DNA of 64,000 nucleotides from Pseudomonas salomonii (GCF_900107155.1 NZ_FNOX01000014.1:124001-188000), one strand, 5' to 3'. Numbered from the stretch's first letter, positions 54,098-63,081 are shown. Notes: generated by a model from the sequence alone, not told the origin. Program-made: numbers and translations.

Positions 54098-54589
54098 CTA
54101 AGTAATGCCCGCTTTTTGCAGCGTGCGTTTCAGTCGCTTCATGTCACTGTTGACAATGAATTTGTGCACAGGCCCAACCGGCAACATGTACACGCGCCCA
54201 AAGGTGTTATGGGTGATCACCGATGAGGTAATCGTGAACTCGCGGTCGCTGACAGAAAGGCAAATCATCACATCCAGGTGCCGGTCGCGCTCGGTCAGCA
54301 CCAGCACCTCGAGAGCGCTGTGTTCCACCAGAAAAAAGTCCAACCGCTCGCCCGCCTGCACCGCATTTCTCGGTGTGCCGGAAAACCCACCGATGCGTTT
54401 CACACCAAACAGCGAAGAAATCCCGTCGCGGATCCGAAAAGCCAACGGCATCGGCCACCCGCGCTCGGCGGTCACAATGTTCCAGGCTTCCAGTGCGGTG
54501 ACATCAGTTGGCAACATGACCGACCTGCGGTCGTAGTAGTCCAGCTCTGCCGGTGTGCCCAGTGTGTAAACAACATCCGTGTTAGCCAA
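54098..54589 (-). CDS. DUF2867 family protein
   Basis: This 163-residue protein shows the DUF2867 pattern: YYDRRSVMLPTDVTALEAWN near the N-terminus, ALEVLVLTERDRHLDVMICL in the middle and FGRVYMLPVGPVHKFIVNSD at the end. The fold is probably a ligand-binding helix-grip type. The function is unknown. It is on the same strand as the HD-GNAT gene 160 bases upstream but may have its own promoter. A GGAGAT site precedes the ATG. Confidence 0.72.
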   Translation of the reverse strand: MANTDVVYTLGTPAELDYYDRRSVMLPTDVTALEAWNIVTAERGWPMPLAFRIRDGISSLFGVKRIGGFSGTPRNAVQAGERLDFFLVEHSALEVLVLTERDRHLDVMICLSVSDREFTITSSVITHNTFGRVYMLPVGPVHKFIVNSDMKRLKRTLQKAGIT

Positions 54590-54749
54590 CTATTATCTCC
54601 TTGAAAAGCGCGGGTCGTGACAGGTCTGAATGGTAAGTAAAGCGCGATACGAGCGCTTGCGGCAACACTCAAGACAAACGCACGCTACGGGACCCGCATC
54701 GACGCGGGTCCCGTAGATCTTTCAAGCTGAAAACGCGCGCACCGACGGC

Positions 54750-55817
54750 TTATTCCGTGGCCTCAAATGCCTTGTGAAATTGCACAACACCTATTGGTAA
54801 CTCACCACCAAAACTCAAGCTTTGGAAGTATTCCTGTGGAACTCCAGGCAGCTCCAGCCCCGCGTGAGCCTTGAAGCCAAAGCGACCGTAGTAGCCAGGA
54901 TTGCCCAACACGACACAGCCATTTGCACCTTTGCCTTGCAACTTGGCAAGCGCGGTTTTCATCAAGGATGAACCAATCCGCAGGCCTTGGCGTTCAGGCA
55001 ATACGGATATCGGCCCCAGCCCATACCAACCCGCAGCGCCGGAAGACACGGTAACTGGGGAAATGGCGATGTGCCCGACGATTTCATCATTCACGACCGC
55101 CACCAGCGAAACGGTTAATTGCCCGGCTTGGCGCAGTGCATCGACAATGAATTGCTCGGTGTGGCTGGAATGCGCTTCGCTCTGGAATGCCTCAGTTGTC
55201 ACTGCGGATATACGTTTACTGTCTTCAGGTAGTTCATTGCGGATATTCAGGCTCATATTCAAGTGCTCTCGGGTGTCTTGATCAATCAGGCCGCGTAGCG
55301 TGCGGAACAGATCGGTAGTTTTTGTGTATTGGTCGCCATAGGTCAGGTTAAACGCGTAATCAAAACCAACTGGGTTGATGCCTTGGTTGTGCTGCAGGAT
55401 CGTTTCCAGCTTGTCCAGCGCTTTCACAGCCAGGGCCTCAGGGGAGCCGGCGTTTTCGTAGTCCTCCCACAGCGTCATTATTTGCGTGCGCAAACCTTCA
55501 TCCAGCGAACGCGTGAGCTGTAAGAGGTCGGCGCGCTCTTGCTCGGTTTTATCTGGAAAGTCGTTCTTGCTCACAGCGGGAATATCGCCGCTTATGGCCT
55601 CACCCAGATCATGAATCAGGCAAAGCTTGAGCACTTTCAACAGATCAAGGCCTTTGAGTTCGTCAGCGAACACCATCGCCATCAGGCTTAATCGCCAACT
55701 ATGCTCGGCCGTACTTTCCTGGCGACCGGATGAGGTGTGGGCACTTCTGAGCACACTTTTGAGTTGCTCCGCTTCGCGCAGGAATTCCAGGCGCCCTTTG
55801 AGTGTTTCAATGTTCAT
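54750..55817 (-). CDS. HD-domain / GNAT acetyltransferase fusion (YfbR-like + YjhQ-like)
   Basis: Residues 1-187 form an HD hydrolase of the YfbR nucleotidase type: His39 in TAEHSW, His69-Asp70 in LCLIHDLGEA and Asp135 in VKALDKLET. Residues 188-355 form a complete GNAT domain (ALRQAGQLTVSLVAVVNDEI, LGPISVLPERQGLRIGSSLM, GNPGYYGRFGFKAH) like YjhQ, the antitoxin partner reported for YjhX in E. coli. The yjhX-like gene ends 14 bases upstream on the same strand. An in-frame ATG at 55256 sits exactly at the domain joint and could start a separate 168-residue GNAT. The fusion is unusual; both domains keep their key residues. Confidence 0.8.
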   Translation of the reverse strand: MNIETLKGRLEFLREAEQLKSVLRSAHTSSGRQESTAEHSWRLSLMAMVFADELKGLDLLKVLKLCLIHDLGEAISGDIPAVSKNDFPDKTEQERADLLQLTRSLDEGLRTQIMTLWEDYENAGSPEALAVKALDKLETILQHNQGINPVGFDYAFNLTYGDQYTKTTDLFRTLRGLIDQDTREHLNMSLNIRNELPEDSKRISAVTTEAFQSEAHSSHTEQFIVDALRQAGQLTVSLVAVVNDEIVGHIAISPVTVSSGAAGWYGLGPISVLPERQGLRIGSSLMKTALAKLQGKGANGCVVLGNPGYYGRFGFKAHAGLELPGVPQEYFQSLSFGGELPIGVVQFHKAFEATE

Positions 55818-55831
55818 GACAACTCCGATAA

Positions 55832-56089
55832 TTAACGGTTATCCAGTTGCGGACGCACCGCCTGCAACCCTGACTTGTTCACACGATAAGGCTGGCCGTC
55901 TATGGACTTGAGCAATCGCTTGGCCCTTAGTTTGTTAAACACGCTGAGCGTGCAGTCAGCAAGCAAATAGCCTTCTCGGGTATAGCATTCCACCGCCCTC
56001 ACCCGACCTGACGCGTCGCGTTGGTGTGAGATGCGGCCGCCTTTTGCGAGGACGTGCAGCGTCCGTTGTTCCGATTTGGAAATATTCAT
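55832..56089 (-). CDS. yjhX: YjhX family toxin-like protein
   Basis: This 85-residue protein closely follows E. coli YjhX: MNISKSEQRTLHVLAKGGRI, then VRAVECYTREGYLLADCTLS, and DGQPYRVNKSGLQAVRPQLDN at the end. YjhX was reported as the toxin of a toxin-antitoxin pair with the acetyltransferase YjhQ. I chose ATG 56089 with AGGTGG upstream over the in-frame GTG at 56098. The next gene on the strand encodes a GNAT domain fused to an HD domain, which would be the antitoxin partner. Confidence 0.8.
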   Translation of the reverse strand: MNISKSEQRTLHVLAKGGRISHQRDASGRVRAVECYTREGYLLADCTLSVFNKLRAKRLLKSIDGQPYRVNKSGLQAVRPQLDNR

Positions 56090-56136
56090 ACTGTCCACCT
56101 AATAAGTCTCAGGACGGGGTGAACGCTGCGTCGTTA

Positions 56137-57312
56137 CTAGGCGCTGTTTTTCTGCAATACGAAAAACTGATAGCCGTAGTCATCCAGAAAGCGCTCGTGG
56201 ATATCAATCTCTTCCTTGATGTCTGCCAGAGCATTTGAGGAAAAGTCGCTTGCAGATACTTCTGCAACCTTTTTACGCAAGGGCGCCACGTAGTTTTCCC
56301 ACGCGTGGCGACTCAAGGCAAAACTGTGCAGGAGCCGATAACCCAGGGGGACCATGTTGGAAACTCGGTCCTGAAGCGTGGTCATGTCTGGATAGTTTTT
56401 CTTCCAGAATGAAAACGCTTCAGCGTGCGGGCTATCGGTTAACCAGATCAAATCACTGACCACCAGAAAACCATGCGGCTTGATCAACCGTCGCCAGCTT
56501 TTGAGCGCATGCCCAAAGCCCATGATGTAAGCACTGCCTTCGGCCCAAATGGCATCAAATGAACCGTCTTCAAAGGGCAATTCAGTCATGCTGGCGCACA
56601 GGAGCCGGATACGCTGTTCCAACGCATTGGCCGCGACGGCCGCCTGCACGTGGGCCAGGCTGTATTCGTCGTTGTCCACGGCGGTAACCTGCCCTTGGGT
56701 ATGCTGTGCCAGTAACAGCGTGCTCACACCCCGGCCGCAACCGATGTCCAGCAGCGTCTTCGGAACAGCGGGCAATGCATTCAGGGCTGCCAATGTGTCT
56801 TCGGCAGAGCCCGGCCCCAGGCGATCCAAACTATCAAAGAGTCGCTCGAAATCGGCCATATAGTGGTCATGTTCATTCATATCCTTTGATAACCACTTCA
56901 GGCGCAACGCCTGCTTTTCGTTGAAGCCCTGTTTGAGCAACCAGCCCAGATGCGCGCCTGGGGCCTGGTTCTCCAACGCCTGGTGCCAGCCACGCATCGA
57001 GGCTTGCCCCAGCATGGCTGCGAGCAGATCCCGGGATTGTTGTTTCTGCGCAATCTCGTGTTCCAGCGTCTGTAACCGCTCAAGCAACAATGCCCTGTCG
57101 ATACGCGTGTCCAGGCACGCCTGGCACTCTTTCAACGTCAGCCCACCGGCTTGCAGCTGCTGCAGCAACTTCAACTGTTGCAGGTCATGCGTCGAATACG
57201 CGCGATACCCATTGGCCTGACGCTTGGAGCTGATCAGCCCCAGCTTTTCGTAATAGAGCAGCGTCGAACGGCTTAAACCCACTTTCAGCGCCAACTCGGA
57301 AATACGATACAT
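56137..57312 (-). CDS. MerR regulator fused to a SAM methyltransferase
   Basis: Residues 1-70 form a MerR winged helix (MYRISELALKVGLSRSTLLY then YEKLGLISSKRQANGYRAYS). A helical linker (about 75-170) resembles the TipAS-style effector region. Residues about 175-391 form a class I methyltransferase with LDIGCGRGVSTLLLA (motif I), VTAVDNDEYSLAHV and FDAIWAEGSAYIMGF. The protein could methylate a small compound and control its own gene or neighbours. The MerR domain lacks metal-binding cysteines. It starts divergently from the LysE gene and lies 47 bases upstream of yjhX on the same strand. Confidence 0.82.
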   Translation of the reverse strand: MYRISELALKVGLSRSTLLYYEKLGLISSKRQANGYRAYSTHDLQQLKLLQQLQAGGLTLKECQACLDTRIDRALLLERLQTLEHEIAQKQQSRDLLAAMLGQASMRGWHQALENQAPGAHLGWLLKQGFNEKQALRLKWLSKDMNEHDHYMADFERLFDSLDRLGPGSAEDTLAALNALPAVPKTLLDIGCGRGVSTLLLAQHTQGQVTAVDNDEYSLAHVQAAVAANALEQRIRLLCASMTELPFEDGSFDAIWAEGSAYIMGFGHALKSWRRLIKPHGFLVVSDLIWLTDSPHAEAFSFWKKNYPDMTTLQDRVSNMVPLGYRLLHSFALSRHAWENYVAPLRKKVAEVSASDFSSNALADIKEEIDIHERFLDDYGYQFFVLQKNSA

Positions 57313-57501
57313 AACCTGTCCCTCGATCCATGGCGTCCAACATAAACTATGAAGCTATAGACAGGTAAAGGGGCAAATTTGCCGAAATGGTGTTTTTATT
57401 GCGGCCTTTTCTATGCGGGTAGAAGTCCGGTGTGTGGATTGTCCAATCCCCTCAAGACCCCTTATCCTCTTCGGTCCCGCTCGACCCACTCCGGAGCCGC
57501 C

Positions 57502-58122
57502 ATGGACCTCGCCACGCTCGCCCTCTTTCTCCCCGCCTGCTTTGCCCTGAACATGGCGCCCGGCCCCAACAACCTGTTGTCCGTGAGCAATTCCACGCGT
57601 TATGGCTATCGCACTTCTTGCCTTGCGGGTATTGGCCGTTTGCTGGCCTTTGCCGGCATGATCGCCCTCGCCTCTGCCGGTTTGGCGGTGGTGTTGCAGA
57701 CTTCGGAGCTGCTGTTCTACGGGATCAAGATTCTCGGTGCGGCGTATCTGTTTTATCTGGCGTTCCAGTTGTGGCGGGCTAATCCGCAGAGAGAAGCCGA
57801 ATCAGCGACGGGCAAGGTGGGATTGTGGGCCTTGGCGCGTCAGGAGTTTCTGGTGGCGGCCGGCAACCCTAAAGCCATCCTGATCTTCACCGCGTTCCTC
57901 CCGCAATTCGTGGTGCCCGGCCAACCGATCACCCCACAATTCGCGCTGCTGGGTGCGATGTTCCTGGGTTTGGAATGGATAGCGATCAGCGCTTACGCCT
58001 ACATGGGCACGCACATGCGCCGATGGTTTGCCGAACCTGGCGGCAAGCGGCTTTTCAATCGCTGCTGCGCCGGGTTGTTGTCGGCGGCGGCGACGGTGCT
58101 GCTGATGGCGCGCAGGGCCTGA
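57502..58122 (+). CDS. LysE/RhtB-family exporter
   Basis: This 206-residue inner-membrane protein has about six spans and the signature NMAPGPNNLLSVSNSTRYG near the N-terminus, with GNPKAILIFTAFLPQF in the middle. It probably exports amino acids. I chose ATG 57502 (MDLATLALFL) with GGAG upstream; the longer frame from 57379 is not supported. It diverges from the MerR-methyltransferase gene, which might regulate it. Confidence 0.84.
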   Translation: MDLATLALFLPACFALNMAPGPNNLLSVSNSTRYGYRTSCLAGIGRLLAFAGMIALASAGLAVVLQTSELLFYGIKILGAAYLFYLAFQLWRANPQREAESATGKVGLWALARQEFLVAAGNPKAILIFTAFLPQFVVPGQPITPQFALLGAMFLGLEWIAISAYAYMGTHMRRWFAEPGGKRLFNRCCAGLLSAAATVLLMARRA

Positions 58123-58176
58123 GGGTGGCTCCGCGCACTCAACTAACATGGACACCCTGAATAGAGAGAACGCGAC

Positions 58177-58578
58177 ATGACCCGAACCGAACTCGCCGAC
58201 TTTTACCAAGGCTACATCGACTGCCTCAACCGCCAGGACTGGGAGCACCTGGGACACTTCGTCCACCCGCAGGTGACCTACAACGCCAGCCCCATCGGCC
58301 TGGCAGGCTACCGCGCCATGCTGGAACGCGATTTTCGTGAGATCCCCGACCTGGTGTTTCGCATCCAACTGCTGGTAGCCGACCCGCCGACCGTCGCCAG
58401 CCGGTTGAATTTCACCGTGAGCCCCCGAGGTGAATTCTTCGGGCTGCCGATCAATGGCAGGACGGTGACCTTCGATGAAAACGTATTCTACGAGTGCCGG
58501 GATGCGAAAATTGCGCAGGTCTGGTCGGTCATCGACAAAGCCGCAATAGCTCTACAGCTGATACCCGGTAAGCCTTGA
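58177..58578 (+). CDS. SnoaL-like / ester cyclase family protein
   Basis: This 133-residue protein has the NTF2-like SnoaL pattern (FYQGYIDCLNRQDWEHLGHFVHPQVTYN, then FREIPDLVFRIQLLVAD and GLPINGRTVTFDENVFYECR). It is a small alpha+beta-barrel that binds or converts a small molecule. The function here is unknown. The stop is 50 bases before the VOC gene, so the two may be co-transcribed. Confidence 0.78.
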   Translation: MTRTELADFYQGYIDCLNRQDWEHLGHFVHPQVTYNASPIGLAGYRAMLERDFREIPDLVFRIQLLVADPPTVASRLNFTVSPRGEFFGLPINGRTVTFDENVFYECRDAKIAQVWSVIDKAAIALQLIPGKP

Positions 58579-58628
58579 TCAACCGTCGTCTAGACTCTCT
58601 ACACCCAATCAACCCGTGGAGACCCAAG

Positions 58629-59108
58629 ATGAACAAAAACACCCTCTGCCTCTGGTACAACGGCACCGCCCTGGAAGCGGCGAAGTTCTACGCCGATACT
58701 TTCCCGGACAGCGTGGTGAAGGCCGTACATCACGCCCCCGGCGACTTTCCGGCGGGCAAGCAAGGCGATGTGTTGACCGTCGATTTCACCTTATTGGGCA
58801 TTCCCTGCCTGGGCCTGAATGCTGGCCCGGCGTTCCCGCACACCGAGGCGTTTTCGTTTCAGGTGGCCACGGACGACCAGGCCGAAACCGACCGCTATTG
58901 GAATGCCATTATCGACAACGGCGGCCAGGCCAGCGCCTGCGGCTGGTGCAAGGACAAGTGGGGCGTGTCCTGGCAGATCACCCCGCGCGTCTTGTCTGCG
59001 GCGGTAACGCATGCCGACCCGGCCATCGCCAAGCGTGCGTTCGAGGCAATGATGACCATGACCAAGATTGACGTGGCTGCTATCGAAGCTGCGGTAGCGG
59101 GTGATTGA
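58629..59108 (+). CDS. VOC-family protein (PhnB-like)
   Basis: This 159-residue protein belongs to the glyoxalase/bleomycin-resistance (VOC) superfamily of the PhnB/3-demethylubiquinone-methyltransferase-like type: LCLWYNGTALEAAKFYADTF at the start, PCLGLNAGPAFPHTEAFSF in the middle and GWCKDKWGVSWQITPRVL near the end. These proteins bind metals or drugs, or are enzymes of unknown type. I chose ATG 58629 over a longer frame from 58575. The REPIN follows directly. Confidence 0.8.
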   Translation: MNKNTLCLWYNGTALEAAKFYADTFPDSVVKAVHHAPGDFPAGKQGDVLTVDFTLLGIPCLGLNAGPAFPHTEAFSFQVATDDQAETDRYWNAIIDNGGQASACGWCKDKWGVSWQITPRVLSAAVTHADPAIAKRAFEAMMTMTKIDVAAIEAAVAGD

Positions 59109-59542
59109 AGGCACCAAAGATCCAATGTGGGAGCGGGCTTGCTCGCGAAAGCGATCTTCCAGACAGGCAGATGTTGACTGACCCACCGCATTCGCGAGCA
59201 AGCCCGCTCCCACAGTTGACCGAGTCGCTTGCCTATTACCCCCTGCGGCGGGGTTGACACATCCCGTCACATCCCCTGAAGATGGAGATCTTATTCAGGG
59301 TGTGCCAGCGCATGTCAGCAGCGTCTTTCGTTAACCTTTCCGTCATTGGCTTGTTTGCCAAGGCGCAAGGTTGCGTTGCGCACGCCCTCAAATCGAAGAA
59401 ACAGTCGCTCATGTGACCGGGGCGCGCTGTCCCGTCAGATGAGCTGACAGGACATTGAGCGCGACGGACCACTCCTCCTTCTGCACAATCCCCTCTGGCC
59501 TTCTGACGGTGACTTTAGCGGTCAACCATCAGGAGAAAGTGC
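59109..59542. other. Intergenic region with REPIN upstream of the dapA-like gene
   Basis: The first part is the REPIN. The remainder (59220-59542) has no credible gene. The last 25 bases carry AGGAGAAA, the ribosome site of the dapA-like gene. A promoter for the three-gene sulfur operon should lie here but was not pinned down. Confidence 0.5.
59124..59214. repeat. REPIN: two inverted REP elements
   Basis: AATGTGGGAGCGGGCTTGCT continuing CGCGAA faces its reverse complement ending at 59214. About 35 bases separate the arms. It is of the same family as the REPIN at 101-194, and the spacer differs. Confidence 0.9.
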
Positions 59543-60394
59543 ATGTCATCGTTTCAAGGTATCTGGGTGCCCGTGGTCACGCCGTTTCAGGATGGCGCCA
59601 TCGACTTTATCGGCCTGCACCGGCTGGTCAGCCACCTGCTGGAAAAACACGTGGCCGGGATCATGGTCTGCACCACCACCGGAGAAGCCGCGGCGTTGAG
59701 CCGTCAGGAGCAGCTCGCCGTGCTCGATGCTGTGCTGCAATGGGTGCCCGCGCAGCGGGTGGTGATGGGGCTGGCGGGCAGCAACCAGATTGAACTGCTG
59801 CACTTTCAAAGCGAAATTCTCCAGCGCCCGGTCGCCGGTCTGCTGGTGCCCGCGCCCAGTTATATCCGCCCTTCCCAGGCTGGCCTTGAGGCGTTTTTTC
59901 GCACGGTGGCGGATGCGTCAAGCGTGCCGATTGTCCTCTACGACATTCCCTACCGCACCGGCGTAACCTTCGAGCAGGCTACGTTGTTGAACATCGTCAA
60001 ACACCCGCGAATCGCTGCGATCAAAGATTGCGGCGGCGACCTGGCCAACACCTTGGCGCTGCTGGCCAGTGGTGACGTGGATGTATTGTGCGGCGAAGAC
60101 ATCCAGATCTTCAACGCGCTGTGCCTGGGCGCCAGTGGCGCGATTGCAGCCTCGGCGCATGTGCGCACCGAGGCCTTTGTAGCGCTGTGCCAGCAAGTGC
60201 GCGATCACCAATTGGCCGAGGCCAGGGCGACGTTTTTCACGCTGTTGCCGCTGATCAACACTCTGTTTATGGAGCCCAACCCGGCGCCGGTCAAGGCGGC
60301 GTTGGCCTTGCAGGGCTTGATCGGCAGCGAGCTGCGCGCGCCGATGCAAGCGGCCAGTGCGCGTGTACAGCAGGCGTTGGGCGAGCTGCTGTAA
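59543..60394 (+). CDS. DapA-family Schiff-base lyase
   Basis: This 283-residue barrel protein has the Schiff-base lysine Lys161 (AAIKDCGGDL), the active-site tyrosine Tyr133 (VLYDIPYRTG) and the TTGE loop at 45-48 as in dihydrodipicolinate synthase. Sequence alone allows a true DapA or a related 2-oxoacid aldolase. It is the first gene before a cystathionine beta-synthase/gamma-lyase pair, an odd place for lysine synthesis. It may act on a sulfur amino-acid-derived oxoacid, or simply be a dapA paralogue. Confidence 0.8.
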   Translation: MSSFQGIWVPVVTPFQDGAIDFIGLHRLVSHLLEKHVAGIMVCTTTGEAAALSRQEQLAVLDAVLQWVPAQRVVMGLAGSNQIELLHFQSEILQRPVAGLLVPAPSYIRPSQAGLEAFFRTVADASSVPIVLYDIPYRTGVTFEQATLLNIVKHPRIAAIKDCGGDLANTLALLASGDVDVLCGEDIQIFNALCLGASGAIAASAHVRTEAFVALCQQVRDHQLAEARATFFTLLPLINTLFMEPNPAPVKAALALQGLIGSELRAPMQAASARVQQALGELL

Positions 60395-60533
60395 ACGCCC
60401 TGTCGGGTTCATGCGCCAAAAAAAGACATCCAACGGACCGCCCGGTTGCGACCGGCGCGATCCCGGCCTATGTTCCAAGGCACGCGTTTACTTTGCTGCT
60501 CCACCTCTGTCTGCTCGCAACCAAGGTGAATTC

Positions 60534-61910
60534 ATGCCCAGCCTTCCTCGTCCCGCCGTGCTTGAGCTGATCGGCAACACGCCGCTGGTCAAGGTCAGCC
60601 GTTTCGATACTGGCCCTTGCACGCTGTTTCTCAAGCTTGAATCACAGAACCCCGGAGGTTCGATCAAGGACCGCATCGGCCTGGCGATGATCGACGCCGC
60701 CGAACGCGACGGCCGCCTGCAACCGGGCGGCACCATCATCGAAGCCACCGCCGGCAACACCGGCCTGGGCCTGGCACTGGTCGGCCGGGCCAAAGGCTAC
60801 CGTGTGGTGCTGGTGGTGCCCGACAAGATGTCGACTGAAAAGGTCCTGCACCTCAAGGCCATGGGCGCCGAGGTGCATATCACGCGCTCCGACGTGGGCA
60901 AGGGCCATCCCGAGTATTACCAGGATGTGGCCGCGCGCCTGGCCAACGACATTCCCGGTTCATTCTTCGCCGACCAGTTCAACAACCCCGCCAACCCGCT
61001 GGCCCACGAAACCAGCACCGCCCCGGAAATCTGGGCGCAAACCCAGCATGATCTGGACGCGATTGTGGTCGGCGTCGGTTCGGCCGGCACCCTCACCGGG
61101 CTTACGCGCTTCTTCAAACGCGTGCAGCCCGAACTGGAAATGGTGCTGGCCGACCCGGTGGGCTCGGTGATGGCCGAATACAGCCGCAGCGGCAGAATGG
61201 AAACGCCCGGCGCCTGGGCCGTGGAAGGCATCGGCGAAGACTTTATCCCCTCGATTGCCGACCTCTCCAGCGTGCGCCATGCCTACTCCATCAGCGATGA
61301 AGAAAGCTTCGACCACGCCCGCCAGCTGCTCAAGGCCGAAGGCATCCTCGGCGGCTCATCCACCGGCACCCTGCTTGCCGCCGCACTGCGTTACTGCCGC
61401 GAACAAACCGAGCCCAAGCGCGTGGTCACCTTCGTCTGCGACACCGGTACGCGCTACTTGTCCAAGGTCTACAACGACCAATGGATGAACGACGCGGGCC
61501 TGTTGCAATACAAACACTACGGCGACCTGCGTGACCTGATCGCGCGGCGCTTCGAAGACGGCCGGGTGATCAGCGTGAGCCCCGACGACAGCTTGCTCAC
61601 CGCCTTCCAGCGCATGCGCCTGGCGGATGTCTCGCAACTGCCGGTGCTGGTCGATGGCCGTGAATTGGTCGGCGTCATCGACGAATCCGACATCCTGCTG
61701 GGCCTGCATCAGGACGCCACACACTTTTCCATGGTGGTGGCAGACGCCATGAGCAACACCTTGCACACCCTGGCCCCCAGCGCCAGCCTGGCTGAGCTGC
61801 AAGCGGAACTCGATCGCGGCCTGGTCGCGATTATTGCCGACACATCCGGCTTCCATGGCCTGATCACCCGCGTCGACCTGCTTAACCACCTACGGAGATC
61901 CCTTGCATGA
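60534..61910 (+). CDS. Cystathionine beta-synthase (PLP + CBS domains)
   Basis: This 458-residue fold-type II PLP enzyme joins homocysteine and serine (or O-acetylserine) to cystathionine, the first step of reverse transsulfuration. The PLP lysine is Lys45 in NPGGSIKDRIG, the substrate loop is TAGNTGLGLAL, and the phosphate-binding loop is GGSSTG. Residues about 335-455 form a CBS-domain pair (VISVSPDDSLLTAFQRMRLA), present in CBS but absent from simple cysteine synthases. I chose ATG 60534 with an AAGGTGAA site; the longer frame from 60357 overlaps the upstream gene. The stop overlaps the next start by 4 bases. Confidence 0.85.
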   Translation: MPSLPRPAVLELIGNTPLVKVSRFDTGPCTLFLKLESQNPGGSIKDRIGLAMIDAAERDGRLQPGGTIIEATAGNTGLGLALVGRAKGYRVVLVVPDKMSTEKVLHLKAMGAEVHITRSDVGKGHPEYYQDVAARLANDIPGSFFADQFNNPANPLAHETSTAPEIWAQTQHDLDAIVVGVGSAGTLTGLTRFFKRVQPELEMVLADPVGSVMAEYSRSGRMETPGAWAVEGIGEDFIPSIADLSSVRHAYSISDEESFDHARQLLKAEGILGGSSTGTLLAAALRYCREQTEPKRVVTFVCDTGTRYLSKVYNDQWMNDAGLLQYKHYGDLRDLIARRFEDGRVISVSPDDSLLTAFQRMRLADVSQLPVLVDGRELVGVIDESDILLGLHQDATHFSMVVADAMSNTLHTLAPSASLAELQAELDRGLVAIIADTSGFHGLITRVDLLNHLRRSLA

Positions 61911-63073
61911 GCTTGCCCGATAAAAGCGCGTTTGCCACCCGCGTGATCCACGCCGGGCAATCCCCCGACCCGACCACGGGCGCGTTGATGCCGCCGATCT
62001 ACGCCAACTCCACCTATTTGCAAGACAGCCCCGGCGTGCACAAGGGTTTTGATTACGGACGCTCCCACAACCCCACGCGGTTTGCCCTGGAACGCTGCGT
62101 CGCCGACCTCGAAGGCGGCAGCGCGGCGTTTGCATTTGCTTCCGGGCTGGCGGCGATTTCCACCGTGCTGGAACTGCTGGACGCCGGTGCGCATATTGTC
62201 TCCGGCAACGACCTGTATGGCGGCACGTTCCGCCTGTTCGACAAGGTGCGCCAACGCAGCGCCGGGCACCGTTTCAGCTTTGTCGACCTCAGCGACCTGT
62301 CGGCCTTTGAAGCCTCGCTGCAGAGCGACACGCGCATGGTCTGGGTCGAGACCCCGAGCAACCCGCTGCTGAGCCTCACCGACCTCAGCGCCATTGCGCG
62401 CCTCTGCCGCGATCGCGGCATCATCTGCGTGGCCGACAACACCTTCGCCAGCCCCTGGATCCAGCGCCCACTGGAGCTGGGCTTCGACATCGTGGTTCAC
62501 TCCACCACCAAATACCTCAACGGCCACTCCGACGTGATCGGCGGCATCGCCATCGTCGGCCACAACCCGGACCTCGCCGAGCGCCTGGGCTTTTTGCAAA
62601 ACTCGGTCGGCGCGATTGCCGGCCCGTTCGATGCGTTCCTGACCCTGCGCGGGGTAAAAACCCTGGCACTGCGTATGGAGCGCCATTGCAGCAACGCCCT
62701 GGACCTGGCCACCTGGCTGGAACGGCAGCCGCAAGTGTCGCGGGTGTACTACCCAGGCCTGGCCTCGCACCCGCAGCACGCACTGGCGCGCCAACAGATG
62801 CGCGGGTTTGGCGGGATGATTTCGGTGGACTTGAACAGTGACCTGGCGGGTGCTACACGTTTTCTCGAAAACGTGAAGATTTTCGCCCTGGCCGAAAGCC
62901 TCGGCGGCGTGGAAAGCCTGATCGAACACCCGGCGATCATGACCCATGCGAGCATTCCAGCGGCGACGCGGGCGCAGTTGGGGATCGGCGATGGGTTGGT
63001 ACGGTTGTCGGTGGGGGTTGAGGATGTGGAAGATTTGAGAGCTGACCTGGCCCAGGCGCTGGCCCTGATCTAA
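61907..63073 (+). CDS. Cystathionine gamma-lyase/-synthase family enzyme
   Basis: This 388-residue fold-type I PLP enzyme has the lysine Lys202 in HSTTKYLNGHSDVIGG and the stretches YGRSHNPTR and ASGLAAISTVLELLDAG. Coupled to a CBS gene (ATGA overlap), it most likely cleaves cystathionine to cysteine, 2-oxobutyrate and ammonia. The family also includes cystathionine gamma-synthase and methionine gamma-lyase, which cannot be excluded by eye. Confidence 0.87.
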   Translation: MSLPDKSAFATRVIHAGQSPDPTTGALMPPIYANSTYLQDSPGVHKGFDYGRSHNPTRFALERCVADLEGGSAAFAFASGLAAISTVLELLDAGAHIVSGNDLYGGTFRLFDKVRQRSAGHRFSFVDLSDLSAFEASLQSDTRMVWVETPSNPLLSLTDLSAIARLCRDRGIICVADNTFASPWIQRPLELGFDIVVHSTTKYLNGHSDVIGGIAIVGHNPDLAERLGFLQNSVGAIAGPFDAFLTLRGVKTLALRMERHCSNALDLATWLERQPQVSRVYYPGLASHPQHALARQQMRGFGGMISVDLNSDLAGATRFLENVKIFALAESLGGVESLIEHPAIMTHASIPAATRAQLGIGDGLVRLSVGVEDVEDLRADLAQALALI

Positions 63074-63081
63074 CCCCACAC

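Noticed and set aside
60357..60533. Upstream extension of the cystathionine beta-synthase gene
   Set aside because: It overlaps the dapA-like gene, is not conserved in character, and the ATG at 60534 begins at the family start.
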